The notes beneath the pieces are model-generated. The model was given only the letters and a program-made list of their open reading frames with translations. It was not told the DNA's origin and made no database searches. From an uncultured Bacteroidales bacterium (GTDB lineage: Bacteria > Bacteroidota > Bacteroidia > Bacteroidales > UBA932): a DNA stretch of 43,703 nt. Location of the stretch: positions 1 through 43,703 of the forward strand of contig ONSC01000003.1 in assembly GCA_900320365.1 (NCBI GenBank), given 5' to 3'. Shown here one piece after another: positions 1-7,556 of the stretch. A program made the translations under genes and the position numbers. How positions within the stretch are numbered: position 1 is the stretch's first letter; the number at the start of each line of letters is the position of its first letter.

Positions 1-44
1 GTTAATATTATGGCCTTATAGTATCTCTCTTTAATGGAAATGAT

Positions 45-500
45 TTATCGTTTACTATCTGATTGATTACAGTTTTCTTGGTTAGGCGTCTCCTGACTTT
101 GGATAATCAATTTCTTCACTTCGTTCAGTTCTTTGCTGATAAACCCGAGCTCTATGAGAATGATTCCCCATACGCAGGCTACTGCGCATGCCGATATTAT
201 AAGGATCAAAAGGCTCAAACCTTCATCATATACGGAGCCTTCCTCCACAACATAGCCATAAAAACGAATGGCACCTAAGATTCCTGCACAAAAAATAATA
301 GCGCCGAAAAGAATGTTTATTATTGCACCTGTACTACGAATCGAGCTTCCTTTTTTACCCACCATCTTGCGGGGCAGGATGTTATCGCGAGTCGTAGAGT
401 GGTGCTCCTCATCAAGCCAATTTCCGCAGTAACGGCATTTCTTCGCAGAAGCCATGATTTCTTCCCCGCAGTAGGGGCATTTTTTTTTCTCTTGTTCCAT
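45..500 (-). CDS. Double zinc-ribbon membrane protein
   Basis: A 151-residue protein of unknown function. The N-terminus carries two CxxC pairs (Cys8/Cys11 and Cys22/Cys25, in CPYCGEEI and CRYCGNW), the pattern of a small zinc ribbon. Two hydrophobic stretches follow at about residues 58-80 and 95-118, so it should be an inner-membrane protein with a cytoplasmic zinc-ribbon head. The C-terminus is polar and Gln/Asn-rich. The next gene on the same strand has the same head on a different body, so the two look like a paralogous head recombined with different tails. Zinc-ribbon membrane proteins of this kind are common in Bacteroidota and mostly uncharacterised; I infer no enzymatic role. Confidence 0.75.
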   Translation of the reverse strand: MEQEKKKCPYCGEEIMASAKKCRYCGNWLDEEHHSTTRDNILPRKMVGKKGSSIRSTGAIINILFGAIIFCAGILGAIRFYGYVVEEGSVYDEGLSLLILIISACAVACVWGIILIELGFISKELNEVKKLIIQSQETPNQENCNQSDSKR

Positions 501-600
501 TTTAAGGTTGTTTTGTTGTTGTTATACAAGATATTCTTTGAGCGATTATGTTGGATGACGCATTTTGGGTTTTCTTATACCTGATGCGCAGGGAGCTTGG

Positions 601-1245
601 TTATTCTGTGGAACTTAAGAACACTTTCGATGTGGCAGAAGGGTTAGAGGACTGTGAGTAGTCATCTTCTGTAGCATATTTTGCCCATTCCCCTTGAAGG
701 AAAGACGTGGAAAGGAGATCATCCTCATCGAATTCAAACTCGAATTTTTCCCTGTATTGATCAGAATACAAGGAAAGTATTACTACACTACCCATGCTAA
801 AGTCCACCCAATCGCCTTTCAAAGGAATCATAGTCGAATTGCCCTTGCGGCGATAGCCACCGACTACATCGCAATATATGTCCCCTGTTCCGGGATATGA
901 AATAGCCAATTCTATATTAAACGTATCCCCGTTTACTGTCAAAGTTCCCGTGAAATAACTGTGTGTCCACTTACCCTCAGGGGCGTATTCGCCTATGTAC
1001 TCGGGATCTTTGAAATCCTCTGTTTGTTCTGCTGAAGGCTCTTCTATCCTGGGACGGATTCCTTTCCATTTGATTATTATTCCTACCGATATGGTAACCA
1101 TAAGAACTGCAACAACTCCTGCGATGTATGTGGAAAATCTCTTGGTTTTTATTATCTCCGTGGAAAGAGATTCCCCGCAAATCGGACATATTATTGAAGC
1201 TTTAGGTATTATTTCCCCACAGTATGGACATTTTTTTGTTTTCAT
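601..1245 (-). CDS. Zinc-ribbon protein with one membrane segment and extracytoplasmic domain
   Basis: A 214-residue protein starting at the ATG at 1245. The frame extends 16 codons upstream, but the zinc ribbon begins directly after this internal ATG (MKTKKCPYCG), so I chose it. Residues 6-23 hold two CxxC pairs. One transmembrane segment lies at about 38-59. The remaining 150 residues are acidic and rich in beta-strand-like alternation (for example YFTGTLTVNGDTFNIELAIS), ending in a Ser-rich tail. The topology suggests a cytoplasmic zinc ribbon and an exported C-terminal domain. The function is not recognisable. It may be co-transcribed with the zinc-ribbon gene downstream, 100 bp away. Confidence 0.7.
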   Translation of the reverse strand: MKTKKCPYCGEIIPKASIICPICGESLSTEIIKTKRFSTYIAGVVAVLMVTISVGIIIKWKGIRPRIEEPSAEQTEDFKDPEYIGEYAPEGKWTHSYFTGTLTVNGDTFNIELAISYPGTGDIYCDVVGGYRRKGNSTMIPLKGDWVDFSMGSVVILSLYSDQYREKFEFEFDEDDLLSTSFLQGEWAKYATEDDYSQSSNPSATSKVFLSSTE

Positions 1246-1309
1246 ACGCAATAAATAAAGATGTTTGCATAATATATTATAACAAATGTGCACACTTCAT
1301 GGTTATAAG

Positions 1310-1332
1310 TCAAGGTCATAACCGGGTCATTT
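1310..1332. repeat. Left copy of 23-bp direct repeat flanking transposase remnant
   Basis: Contains GGTCATAACCGGGTCATTT. The other copy is at 1815-1837 and differs at 2 of 23 positions. The left copy overlaps the end of the broken transposase reading frame. Each copy itself contains the hexamer GGTCAT twice. Confidence 0.7.
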
Positions 1333-1702
1333 TTTTTTGGGGGGGGTATTTTCTGTCGGATAGGCCTTCCATACGGTTTCAGGGAAATAATTGAATATCA
1401 GACGCTGCACAAAAGAGCGCTGGAAGGCCTGCCGAATAATGGGCAAGCCTGTGGGTTACCCTGTCGTAATAGTTGAGACAATCCTCAAGCCGGCCCGAAA
1501 GGAGAATATGGATGTGATTGTCCATCAGACAGTAAGCGATGTTCTTTACCCCCGAACCTGGCAGCAGCAGAGCCAGGGTGTTGACCCCGATAATGAAGTC
1601 CTTTTTCGAGCGGAAGAGGAGCTTGGTCTCTTGATGGGAAGATGAGAAGTGGTAACAACCACGTTGCCCGTTGAATGGGTCTTGGAAATCGAAGCGTTTC
1701 AT
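1328..1702 (-). pseudogene. Decayed IS200-like / REP-associated tyrosine transposase (Y1 family)
   Basis: The open frame encodes 107 residues (1379-1702) with the N-terminal half of a Y1 transposase. It has the strand pattern leading to an HUH motif (NHIHILLSG, His63 and His65). The family continues for another 100 or more residues to a catalytic Tyr, which is missing here. After about residue 88 the frame changes. In the next frame the sequence continues plausibly (QAFQRSFVQRLIFNYFPE) to a TGA at about 1328, inside the left flanking repeat. I therefore read it as frameshifted and internally deleted. Residues 16-80 resemble residues 19-84 of the intact protein at 23750-24718 (YHF, LLF, G-N, AL, NH-H), so both belong to one family. 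Confidence 0.7.
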
Positions 1703-1814
1703 GTTTGTTTTAAATCAAAGGTTGTCCAAAACAGCCTGGGAAGGTCCTGCGCCAAAGCAGGAATGTTTCCAAAGCAGGGCATTTATGTCTAGGGGGCTAC
1801 CAGAAGAATATCAA

Positions 1815-1837
1815 TCAGGGTCATAATCGGGTCATTT
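1815..1837. repeat. Right copy of 23-bp direct repeat flanking transposase remnant
   Basis: Contains GGTCATAATCGGGTCATTT; partner of 1310-1332, same orientation, 505 bp apart. The pair brackets the transposase remnant exactly. Confidence 0.7.
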
Positions 1838-1883
1838 GGAGGGAGAGGTGGTGCTGCATAGAGGAAATGAGGATATTAATTCC

Positions 1884-1891
1884 TAATTTTG
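1884..1891 (+). promoter_or_regulatory. Bacteroidota -7 element TAATTTTG
   Basis: Matches the Bacteroidota consensus TAnnTTTG and lies 17 bp before the ATG at 1909. It supports that ATG over the upstream ATG at 1867, which would lie in front of the promoter. No clear -33 element is visible. Confidence 0.45.
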
Positions 1892-1908
1892 TGAAGAATG
1901 ACCTTGTT

Positions 1909-2805
1909 ATGATCCTTGCGGATAAGGAAATACTGTTGTCGAAGTGTTTGCGGTTGATTCTGGCAGTCGCGCTGCTTGGCTTTCCGGCTTGCACCCGGGA
2001 CCTGCCTGATCCGGAGCGTTTTGTAAAAGTCGAGAATGGCGGAGGTGACGAGCCGACTCAGCCCGAGCAACCCGAGCAACCCCAACAGCCCGAGCAACCC
2101 CAACAGCCCGAGCAACCGCTCCAGCAAGAAGAGAACATCCCCGACTCAACTTTCCGGGCATGGTTGCTATGGAACTATGATTCCGACAAAGATGGCCACC
2201 TTGCTGATACTGAGGCCGAGGCTTTAACCAAGATTGAATTGTCAACAGATAATATCTCTACTCTTGAGGGAATCCATCGCTTCCCGAATCTGAATTATCT
2301 CCACGCCCAAGGGACAAGAAAAGACGAAAAGAATTATGGCAAACTTACGCAAGTCGATTTGACGGGCAACCCGAAGCTCCGGCATATTCACCTGATCCAT
2401 AATCAAATTTCAAAACTGTACCTGGGTGAGCAACCTGACTTGGACTACTTGGGCCTGGACTACAACGAGGTAACAGAGATCGATGTAAAGTCATTCACTA
2501 AACTGACCCTGCTCCAGGTATCTTACAACAAACTTAAGACAATCGATGTCAGTGGCCTTAACGAGCTTGATGAGTTCCACTGTGCCGATAATCCTATAGA
2601 GACAATCACCCTTTCCAACGCCAAACTACGGTCTTTCCGTTGTTCCGGAACGTTGATTAAAGAACTTGATTTGTCAAAGTGTCCGAAAATGAACGACATA
2701 GATTGTACTGGCTGCCCAAACTTGACTAAGATAAAGTTGGCTAAAGGGCAAGTGATCGGGAATATCCGTAAAGACGATGACGTGAAAATTGAATACTATG
2801 AATGA
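1909..2805 (+). CDS. Leucine-rich-repeat surface lipoprotein
   Basis: A 298-residue predicted lipoprotein. From the ATG at 1909 the signal peptide ends in a lipobox-like GFPAC (Cys28). It is followed by an acidic linker and a Pro/Glu/Gln repeat. A stretch resembling an EF-hand calcium loop (DSDKDGHLADTEAE) leads into five or six irregular leucine-rich repeats (LTQVDLTGNPKLRHI, LDYLGLDYNEVTEID and so on). This layout is common in surface LRR proteins of Bacteroidota, which bind proteins or host ligands. The stop overlaps the next gene by 8 bp, suggesting translational coupling. The upstream ATG at 1867 would add 14 residues that do not fit a signal peptide. The ligand is unknown. Confidence 0.75.
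   Translation: MILADKEILLSKCLRLILAVALLGFPACTRDLPDPERFVKVENGGGDEPTQPEQPEQPQQPEQPQQPEQPLQQEENIPDSTFRAWLLWNYDSDKDGHLADTEAEALTKIELSTDNISTLEGIHRFPNLNYLHAQGTRKDEKNYGKLTQVDLTGNPKLRHIHLIHNQISKLYLGEQPDLDYLGLDYNEVTEIDVKSFTKLTLLQVSYNKLKTIDVSGLNELDEFHCADNPIETITLSNAKLRSFRCSGTLIKELDLSKCPKMNDIDCTGCPNLTKIKLAKGQVIGNIRKDDDVKIEYYE
2062..2126 (+). repeat. 18-bp coding tandem repeat (Pro/Glu/Gln linker)
   Basis: The unit cccgagcaaccccaacag, about two full copies with partial copies either side, encodes PEQPQQ in the linker of the LRR lipoprotein. Copy number at such repeats often varies between strains. Confidence 0.8.
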
Positions 2806-3355
2806 GAACGCTCCTGAAATAGAATTCCTTCTTAAGGCGGTCGCCGAGAAGTTTGGAGGACCAGTCGCTTCTTCGAAAGACTTCGAGTCTTTGTCTTCAA
2901 AGATCGAAGAGAAGACAGGCCAGATTGTCTCCACCTCTACTCTTAAGAGGCTTTATGGATATATGTCCTTAAAACCTCAACCCCGAGTGACAACTCTTGA
3001 TATTTTGTCAAAGTTCATCGGCAGGACTGGCTTCAGGGAACTCTGTATTGAACTCCAAGAGAGTTCGGCATTCCTAAGCGTGGAGACGGTGGCAAGTGAG
3101 TCTCTGGATCCGGGTCAAGAACTGACTGTCAGTTGGTTGCCAGATAGGGAGGTGCGTTTGAGACATATAGATGGGCAGAGTTTTGAGGTCCTCGATTCCG
3201 GGTCATCAAAGTTATGCGTCGGGGACAAGTTCACGGTCAAGGAGTTTATGAAGGGACAGCCTTTGTATATTTCCGGAATAATCCGGGATGGCAAGACCCT
3301 TCCTGAATATGTCGCCGGGCGAACGGCGGGAATAACTGATATTAAAGTCTATTGA
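2798..3355 (+). CDS. Small protein of a Bacteroidota family with helix-rich, HTH-like N-terminus
   Basis: A 185-residue soluble protein with no signal peptide. I start it at the ATG at 2798, which overlaps the LRR gene by 8 bp; an in-frame TTG lies 9 bp upstream. The first 85 residues carry a signature I recognise from many uncharacterised Bacteroidota proteins: a helical segment, then ISTSTLKRLYGYxS-type text (here VSTSTLKRLYGYMS), then TLDILSKFIG. Its spacing resembles a helix-turn-helix, but DNA binding is not established. Residues 100-185 are beta-rich and include VSWLPDREVRLRHIDGQSFEVLDS. It converges on the kinase gene with a 7-bp overlap. Coupling to the lipoprotein hints at a shared role, perhaps sensing or regulation. 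Confidence 0.65.
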   Translation: MNENAPEIEFLLKAVAEKFGGPVASSKDFESLSSKIEEKTGQIVSTSTLKRLYGYMSLKPQPRVTTLDILSKFIGRTGFRELCIELQESSAFLSVETVASESLDPGQELTVSWLPDREVRLRHIDGQSFEVLDSGSSKLCVGDKFTVKEFMKGQPLYISGIIRDGKTLPEYVAGRTAGITDIKVY

Positions 3356-4284
3356 GAACCGGCGTCATCAATCATCTCCGTAGCTTGGCGGAACAGCTCG
3401 TCGATGGTGTTGGCGTCGATGAAGTCAAGAGAGTCAACTTCTTCAACGTCAGCCTGGGGAGGTTGCTGAGATGCCCCGAGTCGCCAAGGCCTTATGAAAA
3501 GGATAGCTATCGCCGCCACCACAGCCACTATTGCTATAATGAATGGCAAGCCCAGATGATGTTTAGAGAGGGCGGCTTTAACCGCGGAGACATCCTGGAA
3601 TCTTTCAGTCGGATTCTCGCGCGAGCATCGGTTGATGATCCGTTTCTCATAAGGAAGCAGCAAAGCGAGCACCTTTCCCAGCGACCAGATGTCCGCCCGG
3701 TTGTCGATAACGCCTCCGGCAAGGAGCTCTGGAGCGGCGAAACTCGCGGTTCCGGCTGGACCCTTGAGAATCGACCAAGAGCTTGCGTCCGAGAGACCGA
3801 AGTCGATGAGTTTGAGGTAGTTCCCGTTATGGGTGATGAGTATGTTCGAGGGCTTGAGATCCCGGTGGATGATTTGTTTGGAATGGAGATAACTCAAAGC
3901 GTCACAGAGTTGAAGAGCGATTTTTCTCGCGATTGTCCGGTCAGGTCGGCCACTGGAGAGGAATTCTGCCAATGTGACTCCATCCACCCATTCCATCTCG
4001 ATGCAGTTGCCGAGCCCTTGGATATTCCTGAAATCATAGACCTCCCTGATGGCAGTGTGGGAGAGACTATAACTAATCTCGTATTCTTTCCTGAGGAGGG
4101 ATTCATATCTTGCCTGTCCTCTGAAGGAAGGCTTGAGAGCTTTGAGAGCCCGGAATCGTCCATCTTTGTCTATGAGCCAGAGTTCACTCCAGCCTCTCTC
4201 GGAACTGTGGATGAGTATCGGATCCTTCGCTTCGCTCGGGATGACAGGAGTCTTGTCGGGAAAGAAAGTGGAGTCTTCTGGCAT
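3349..4284 (-). CDS. Membrane-anchored Ser/Thr protein kinase (Hanks type)
   Basis: A 311-residue kinase. Visible motifs are the catalytic Lys48 (ALKALKP), Glu67 (RKEYE), HRDLKPSN at 140-147 (Asp142, Asn147), DFG at 161-163, APE at 184-186 and DIWSLG at 198-203. One transmembrane helix at 247-264 leaves a short acidic tail of about 45 residues outside the cytoplasm, without PASTA or other sensor repeats. The Gly-rich loop is degenerate: SSERGWSEL instead of GxGxxG. The N-terminus (TPVIPSEAKDPI) comes from a dispersed palindromic repeat, so the first 25 residues may be a late addition or the true start may be downstream. It is divergent from the gene starting 20 bp away, leaving almost no room for two promoters. 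Substrates are unknown. Confidence 0.85.
   Translation of the reverse strand: MPEDSTFFPDKTPVIPSEAKDPILIHSSERGWSELWLIDKDGRFRALKALKPSFRGQARYESLLRKEYEISYSLSHTAIREVYDFRNIQGLGNCIEMEWVDGVTLAEFLSSGRPDRTIARKIALQLCDALSYLHSKQIIHRDLKPSNILITHNGNYLKLIDFGLSDASSWSILKGPAGTASFAAPELLAGGVIDNRADIWSLGKVLALLLPYEKRIINRCSRENPTERFQDVSAVKAALSKHHLGLPFIIAIVAVVAAIAILFIRPWRLGASQQPPQADVEEVDSLDFIDANTIDELFRQATEMIDDAGSQ
4220..4246. repeat. Dispersed palindromic repeat, copy 1 (inside kinase gene)
   Basis: Core CTTCGCTTCGCTCGGGATGAC. On the coding (minus) strand it reads SEAKDP. I recognise this from general experience as a short repeat scattered through many bacterial genomes. The core is repeated at 4743-4770 and, inverted and diverged, at 4823-4862. 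Confidence 0.7.
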
Positions 4285-4304
4285 GATGCCAAAGGTAGTA
4301 AAAA

Positions 4305-5351
4305 ATGATGAGAAACGGTCTTAAATACATGTTCATGGTGTGTTTGTGTATGCTGGTGGCTGGAACCGCCTCGCTGGCGCAGACCAACTGGGATTATGTG
4401 TTGGACCGCTATGAAAGCATCACAGTCCAGTGCAAATCTTTGAGGGACAAGGCAGCGGCTGGGGAAGTCGTGTCCCAGAAATCGGTGACAGCCCTGTTCG
4501 GGGAATTGGGGCGCTTGAGGAATATGCTTCAGCAGTCTTCTGGAAAAATGTCGAAGATTCAAAGGGAGCGGTTCGATGCCATTAGGGAGTCGTATGAAGG
4601 AAAAAAGATTCCTCGCTCCGACCTTCGACAAGCGCAGGACGGCGCTCAGAATCTGTCTGGCACGGCAAAGGAGGCGGCTTTCAATGAAGTACCTGTCTCA
4701 AAGGTGATGAGGGAGCATATTGAGCCGCTGCCGAAGGGGCGGGAGATTCTTCGCTTCGCTCAGAATGACAACCATGCTTCCCTGGAGAATGATAGCCGTG
4801 CCTTCTTGCGTAATGACAGTCGTGTCATCCTGAGTGGAGCCAATGGCGAAACGAAGGATCTGTCCGTTAAAAGAATTAATGTCATCCCCACAGTCTCTCT
4901 GGGGGATACTCGTCAAGGAGGATTATTCTTGGCAATGACCAGAGGGCGGTGGGGCGGCTATGTTTCCCTCAGAACTAACTTTGTATCACAGTTTTACGCT
5001 TACGATATCCTCTCTGACGGGACGACACCTGGAGAAGCCGTTTTCGAGGCGAAAGGAGGCCAGCGGATTGGAGAATATTCAGCGGCCGCAGGTGTTATCC
5101 ATACTGTCACTCCTTGGATGGAACTTTACGCCGGAGCTGGTTATGGCAGTTCGACTCTCTGCTGGAATGATTCGCTTGGCGCTTGGGCTAAGGTTAATGA
5201 TTATTCCGGGGCCGGACTTATGTTGGATGGTGGTGCCGTCTTCCATGTCGGAAAAATCAGTCTCCTCGGCGGTGTCTCATGGCTCACCACCCGCCCCGAA
5301 GCCGGGCCATTCATGCCTGTGTTCTCAGCAGGTGTGGGTATAGGCTTTTGA
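4305..5351 (+). CDS. Secreted protein with C-terminal beta-barrel-like region, interrupted by palindromic repeats
   Basis: A 348-residue exported protein. The signal peptide ends near ASLAQ (residue 26). Residues 27-110 are helical and charged, possibly a coiled coil. Residues 150-200 are translated from inserted palindromic repeats (ILRFAQND, LENDSRAFLRNDSRVILS) and from a further hairpin (VIPTVSLGDTRQGG). Residues 215-348 alternate in the manner of outer-membrane beta-strands (GGYVSLRTNFVSQFYAY, ELYAGAGYGSSTLCW) and end in Phe, as many outer-membrane proteins do. The frame survives the repeats intact, so it may still be expressed. It is divergent from the kinase gene. A role with the kinase and LRR lipoprotein is only suggested by position. 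Confidence 0.65.
   Translation: MMRNGLKYMFMVCLCMLVAGTASLAQTNWDYVLDRYESITVQCKSLRDKAAAGEVVSQKSVTALFGELGRLRNMLQQSSGKMSKIQRERFDAIRESYEGKKIPRSDLRQAQDGAQNLSGTAKEAAFNEVPVSKVMREHIEPLPKGREILRFAQNDNHASLENDSRAFLRNDSRVILSGANGETKDLSVKRINVIPTVSLGDTRQGGLFLAMTRGRWGGYVSLRTNFVSQFYAYDILSDGTTPGEAVFEAKGGQRIGEYSAAAGVIHTVTPWMELYAGAGYGSSTLCWNDSLGAWAKVNDYSGAGLMLDGGAVFHVGKISLLGGVSWLTTRPEAGPFMPVFSAGVGIGF
4743..4770. repeat. Dispersed palindromic repeat, copy 2
   Basis: Core TTCTTCGCTTCGCTCAGAATG, in frame inside the secreted-protein gene, read as EILRFAQND. It pairs with the inverted copy at 4823-4862 and could form a long hairpin in the mRNA. Confidence 0.7.
4823..4862. repeat. Dispersed palindromic repeat, copy 3 (inverted, diverged)
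   Basis: Starts TGTCATCCTGAGTGGAGC and ends CGAAACGAAGGATCTG, with a small insertion between. It is the reverse-oriented partner of copy 2, with 52 bp between them. Confidence 0.6.
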
Positions 5352-5376
5352 GAGGAGACTTTATCGCTAAAAATCG

Positions 5377-5384
5377 TATATTTG
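5377..5384 (+). promoter_or_regulatory. Bacteroidota -7 element TATATTTG upstream of pfkA
   Basis: Perfect TAnnTTTG, 42 bp before the pfkA ATG. No good -33 element lies at 19-21 bp; the nearest TTTG is about 26 bp upstream. Confidence 0.55.
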
Positions 5385-5426
5385 TAATTCGGCTATCAAG
5401 GCCGGATAATATTAAACACCAACAAT

Positions 5427-6413
5427 ATGCGAGAGATTAAGAAAGTCGCCGTTCTTACTTCCGGTGGGGATGCGCCGGGGATGAACGCATGCATAAGGGC
5501 CGTCACCAGGGCAGCCATATTCAATAACATGAAGGTCGTCGGGGTCTACAGAGGTTACGAGGGCCTGATCAACGAGGAGTTCAAAGAATTCACCTCCTCT
5601 TCGGTCTCCAACACAATCCAGAGGGGAGGCACAATCCTCAAGACCGCCCGCAGCAAGGCTTTCATGGAGCCAGAGGGAAGGAAGAGAGCCTATGAGAATA
5701 TGGTGAAGCATGAGATCGACGCATTGATTGTCATAGGTGGAAACGGTTCACTGACAGGCGCTCAGCAGTTTGCCCGGGAATATGACATCCCGATCATTGG
5801 CTTGCCTGGAACCATCGACAACGACCTTTACGGCACAGACCACACTATCGGATACGACACGGCACTCAACACCATTGTTGAGTGCGTTGACAAGATTCGT
5901 GACACCGCCAATTCCCACGACCGGATATTCTTTGTCGAGGTTATGGGACGTGACGCCGGTTTCCTGGCGCAGAACAGCGCCATAGCCTCAGGCGCCGAGG
6001 CCGCCATTATTCCTGAGGACAAGACCGATGTCGACCAGTTGGCCGAGTTCATCGGCAGAGGAATGCGCAAGAGCAAGAACAGCTCGATAGTCCTGGTCTC
6101 AGAGTCCAAGAAGGACGGCCACGGAGGAGCGATGTACTACGCTGAGCGTGTGCGTAACGAATTTCCCCAATTCAATGTACAGGTCACTATCCTGGGACAC
6201 TTGCAGAGGGGAGGTACCCCCAGCGCATACGATCGTATTCTGGCCTCCCGCCTTGGTTACGCCTCTATCGAGGCCTTGATGGAGGGCCAGCGCAACATCA
6301 TGGTCGGAATCTCCAACGACGAGATCGTCTATGTTCCCATCCAGAGGGCTGTCAAGATGGACAAACCCATCAATAAGGAGCTCATAGACGTCCTGTCTGT
6401 GTTGTCATTGTAA
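5427..6413 (+). CDS. pfkA: 6-phosphofructokinase
   Basis: A 328-residue cytoplasmic glycolytic enzyme that phosphorylates fructose 6-phosphate; the length is usual for bacterial PfkA. Motifs are [16 protein letters not shown] at the N-terminus (nucleotide loop), the catalytic PGTIDNDL with the proton-acceptor Asp, then [10 protein letters not shown] and [11 protein letters not shown] (substrate site). The phosphoryl-donor motif reads GGNGSL where E. coli has GGDGS. The Gly after the Asn argues for ATP rather than pyrophosphate, whose enzymes usually have GGDD, but the Asp-to-Asn change touches a metal-associated residue. It has its own promoter and is followed 6 bp later by the sialidase-like gene, probably in one transcript. 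Confidence 0.95.
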   Translation: MREIKKVAVLTSGGDAPGMNACIRAVTRAAIFNNMKVVGVYRGYEGLINEEFKEFTSSSVSNTIQRGGTILKTARSKAFMEPEGRKRAYENMVKHEIDALIVIGGNGSLTGAQQFAREYDIPIIGLPGTIDNDLYGTDHTIGYDTALNTIVECVDKIRDTANSHDRIFFVEVMGRDAGFLAQNSAIASGAEAAIIPEDKTDVDQLAEFIGRGMRKSKNSSIVLVSESKKDGHGGAMYYAERVRNEFPQFNVQVTILGHLQRGGTPSAYDRILASRLGYASIEALMEGQRNIMVGISNDEIVYVPIQRAVKMDKPINKELIDVLSVLSL

Positions 6414-6419
6414 GGGACA

Positions 6420-7544
6420 ATGAGGTCATATTCAATTATTTCCCTGTTGTTATCCCTTTGGGCTCCTTTCTCATTGGCGGCTCAGGGGGATAAATCAAAC
6501 CTCCCGTGGGCGGACATCTCCGGCCAAAAGCAAAGACAGGTTGTTGTGGCCGCCGGTACACCGGACCTTTACAACGGCCATCCGACGACTGTGCTTATGG
6601 ACGATCAAAAGACAATGATATGTACTTGGTCGAACGGTCACGGCGGGAAGGCGGCATTTATTGGCTTCAGCTATGATGGAGGGCTTACATGGCATAACCA
6701 ACCCGCTCCCAAGGAATGGGAGGGCATGGTCAATTGCCCCAGCATCTATAAACTCACTGACAAGAAGGGAGTACAGAGACTCTTCGTGTTCGCCCAGGTT
6801 GAGACCGGTCATACCTACAGGGATATGGCATATTCTGTCAGCGAGGATGGAGGAAGGACCTGGAGCAAGATAAATGTGCTTGACAAGCCCTGTATAATGG
6901 CCTTCACCAGCATAATCCGGCTCAATAACGGTGATTATCTAGGAATGTATCATCGGGGCAATTCGGATCAGGACAGGGCACCTCTAAAGATTTGGCAAGC
7001 GGTTTCCCATGACGGAGGGTTGACTTGGGACGAGTCCACTCTAGTGGGCGAATATCCCGGGAGATCGCCTTGCGAGCCTTGCGTTTTCCGTTCCCCTGAC
7101 GGGAAGACGCTCATTTGTCTGGCTCGTGAAAACCAGCGGAAGGGATGCTCGCTGTTTATGGGCTCCAAGGACGAGGGAGCGACCTGGACTACAATGAGAG
7201 AAGCTCCTTGGGGACTGACCGGTGATAGGCATATGGTTCGTTACCTGCCTGATGGAAGGATCATTTCCGTTTTCAGGGATATGGCTCCCAACAGTCCCAC
7301 AAAAGGCCATTTCGTAGCTTGGGTGGGAACCTACAGGGATGCCACGGACGGTCTATCAGGCCAATACAGGGTCAAGTTACTCCACAGTTTTGCCGGTCCT
7401 GATTGCGGCTATCCTGGGCTTGAGCTGCTTCCGGATGGGACCATAGTCGCCACAACTTATATAAAATACCATCCCGGAGAGGAGAAACATTCGGTTGTCT
7501 CCGTCCGATTCACAATAAAGGAACTTGATGATTTGTTTAAGTAG
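6420..7544 (+). CDS. Secreted sialidase-like protein with Asp-box (BNR) repeats
   Basis: A 374-residue exported protein with a signal peptide ending near SLAAQG. Four Asp boxes (S-x-D-x-G-x-T-W) are visible: SYDGGLTW, SEDGGRTW, SHDGGLTW and SKDEGATW. They mark a six-bladed sialidase-type propeller. A late segment, YPGLELLPDGTIVATTY, resembles the strand carrying the catalytic Tyr of exo-sialidases. I do not see an unambiguous FRIP motif, so true GH33 activity on sialic acid is not certain; many Bacteroidota proteins of this type are annotated as sialidases without assay. It lies between pfkA and a lipoprotein phosphoesterase, 6 and 12 bp away, so the three may share a transcript. Confidence 0.75.
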   Translation: MRSYSIISLLLSLWAPFSLAAQGDKSNLPWADISGQKQRQVVVAAGTPDLYNGHPTTVLMDDQKTMICTWSNGHGGKAAFIGFSYDGGLTWHNQPAPKEWEGMVNCPSIYKLTDKKGVQRLFVFAQVETGHTYRDMAYSVSEDGGRTWSKINVLDKPCIMAFTSIIRLNNGDYLGMYHRGNSDQDRAPLKIWQAVSHDGGLTWDESTLVGEYPGRSPCEPCVFRSPDGKTLICLARENQRKGCSLFMGSKDEGATWTTMREAPWGLTGDRHMVRYLPDGRIISVFRDMAPNSPTKGHFVAWVGTYRDATDGLSGQYRVKLLHSFAGPDCGYPGLELLPDGTIVATTYIKYHPGEEKHSVVSVRFTIKELDDLFK

Positions 7545-7556
7545 AAATAACTGAAT

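Noticed and set aside
63..584. Plus-strand open frames opposite the first zinc-ribbon gene
   Set aside because: The minus-strand gene has a zinc ribbon and clear membrane segments; the plus frames are short, low-complexity shadows.
2062..2126. Short regularly spaced repeats suggestive of CRISPR
   Set aside because: They are an in-frame 18-bp coding repeat (PEQPQQ) without spacers. No CRISPR array or cas gene is seen anywhere in the window.
3352..4308. Long open frame antisense to the Ser/Thr kinase (318 codons)
   Set aside because: The minus strand holds a complete kinase with all catalytic motifs; the plus-strand translation has no recognisable features.
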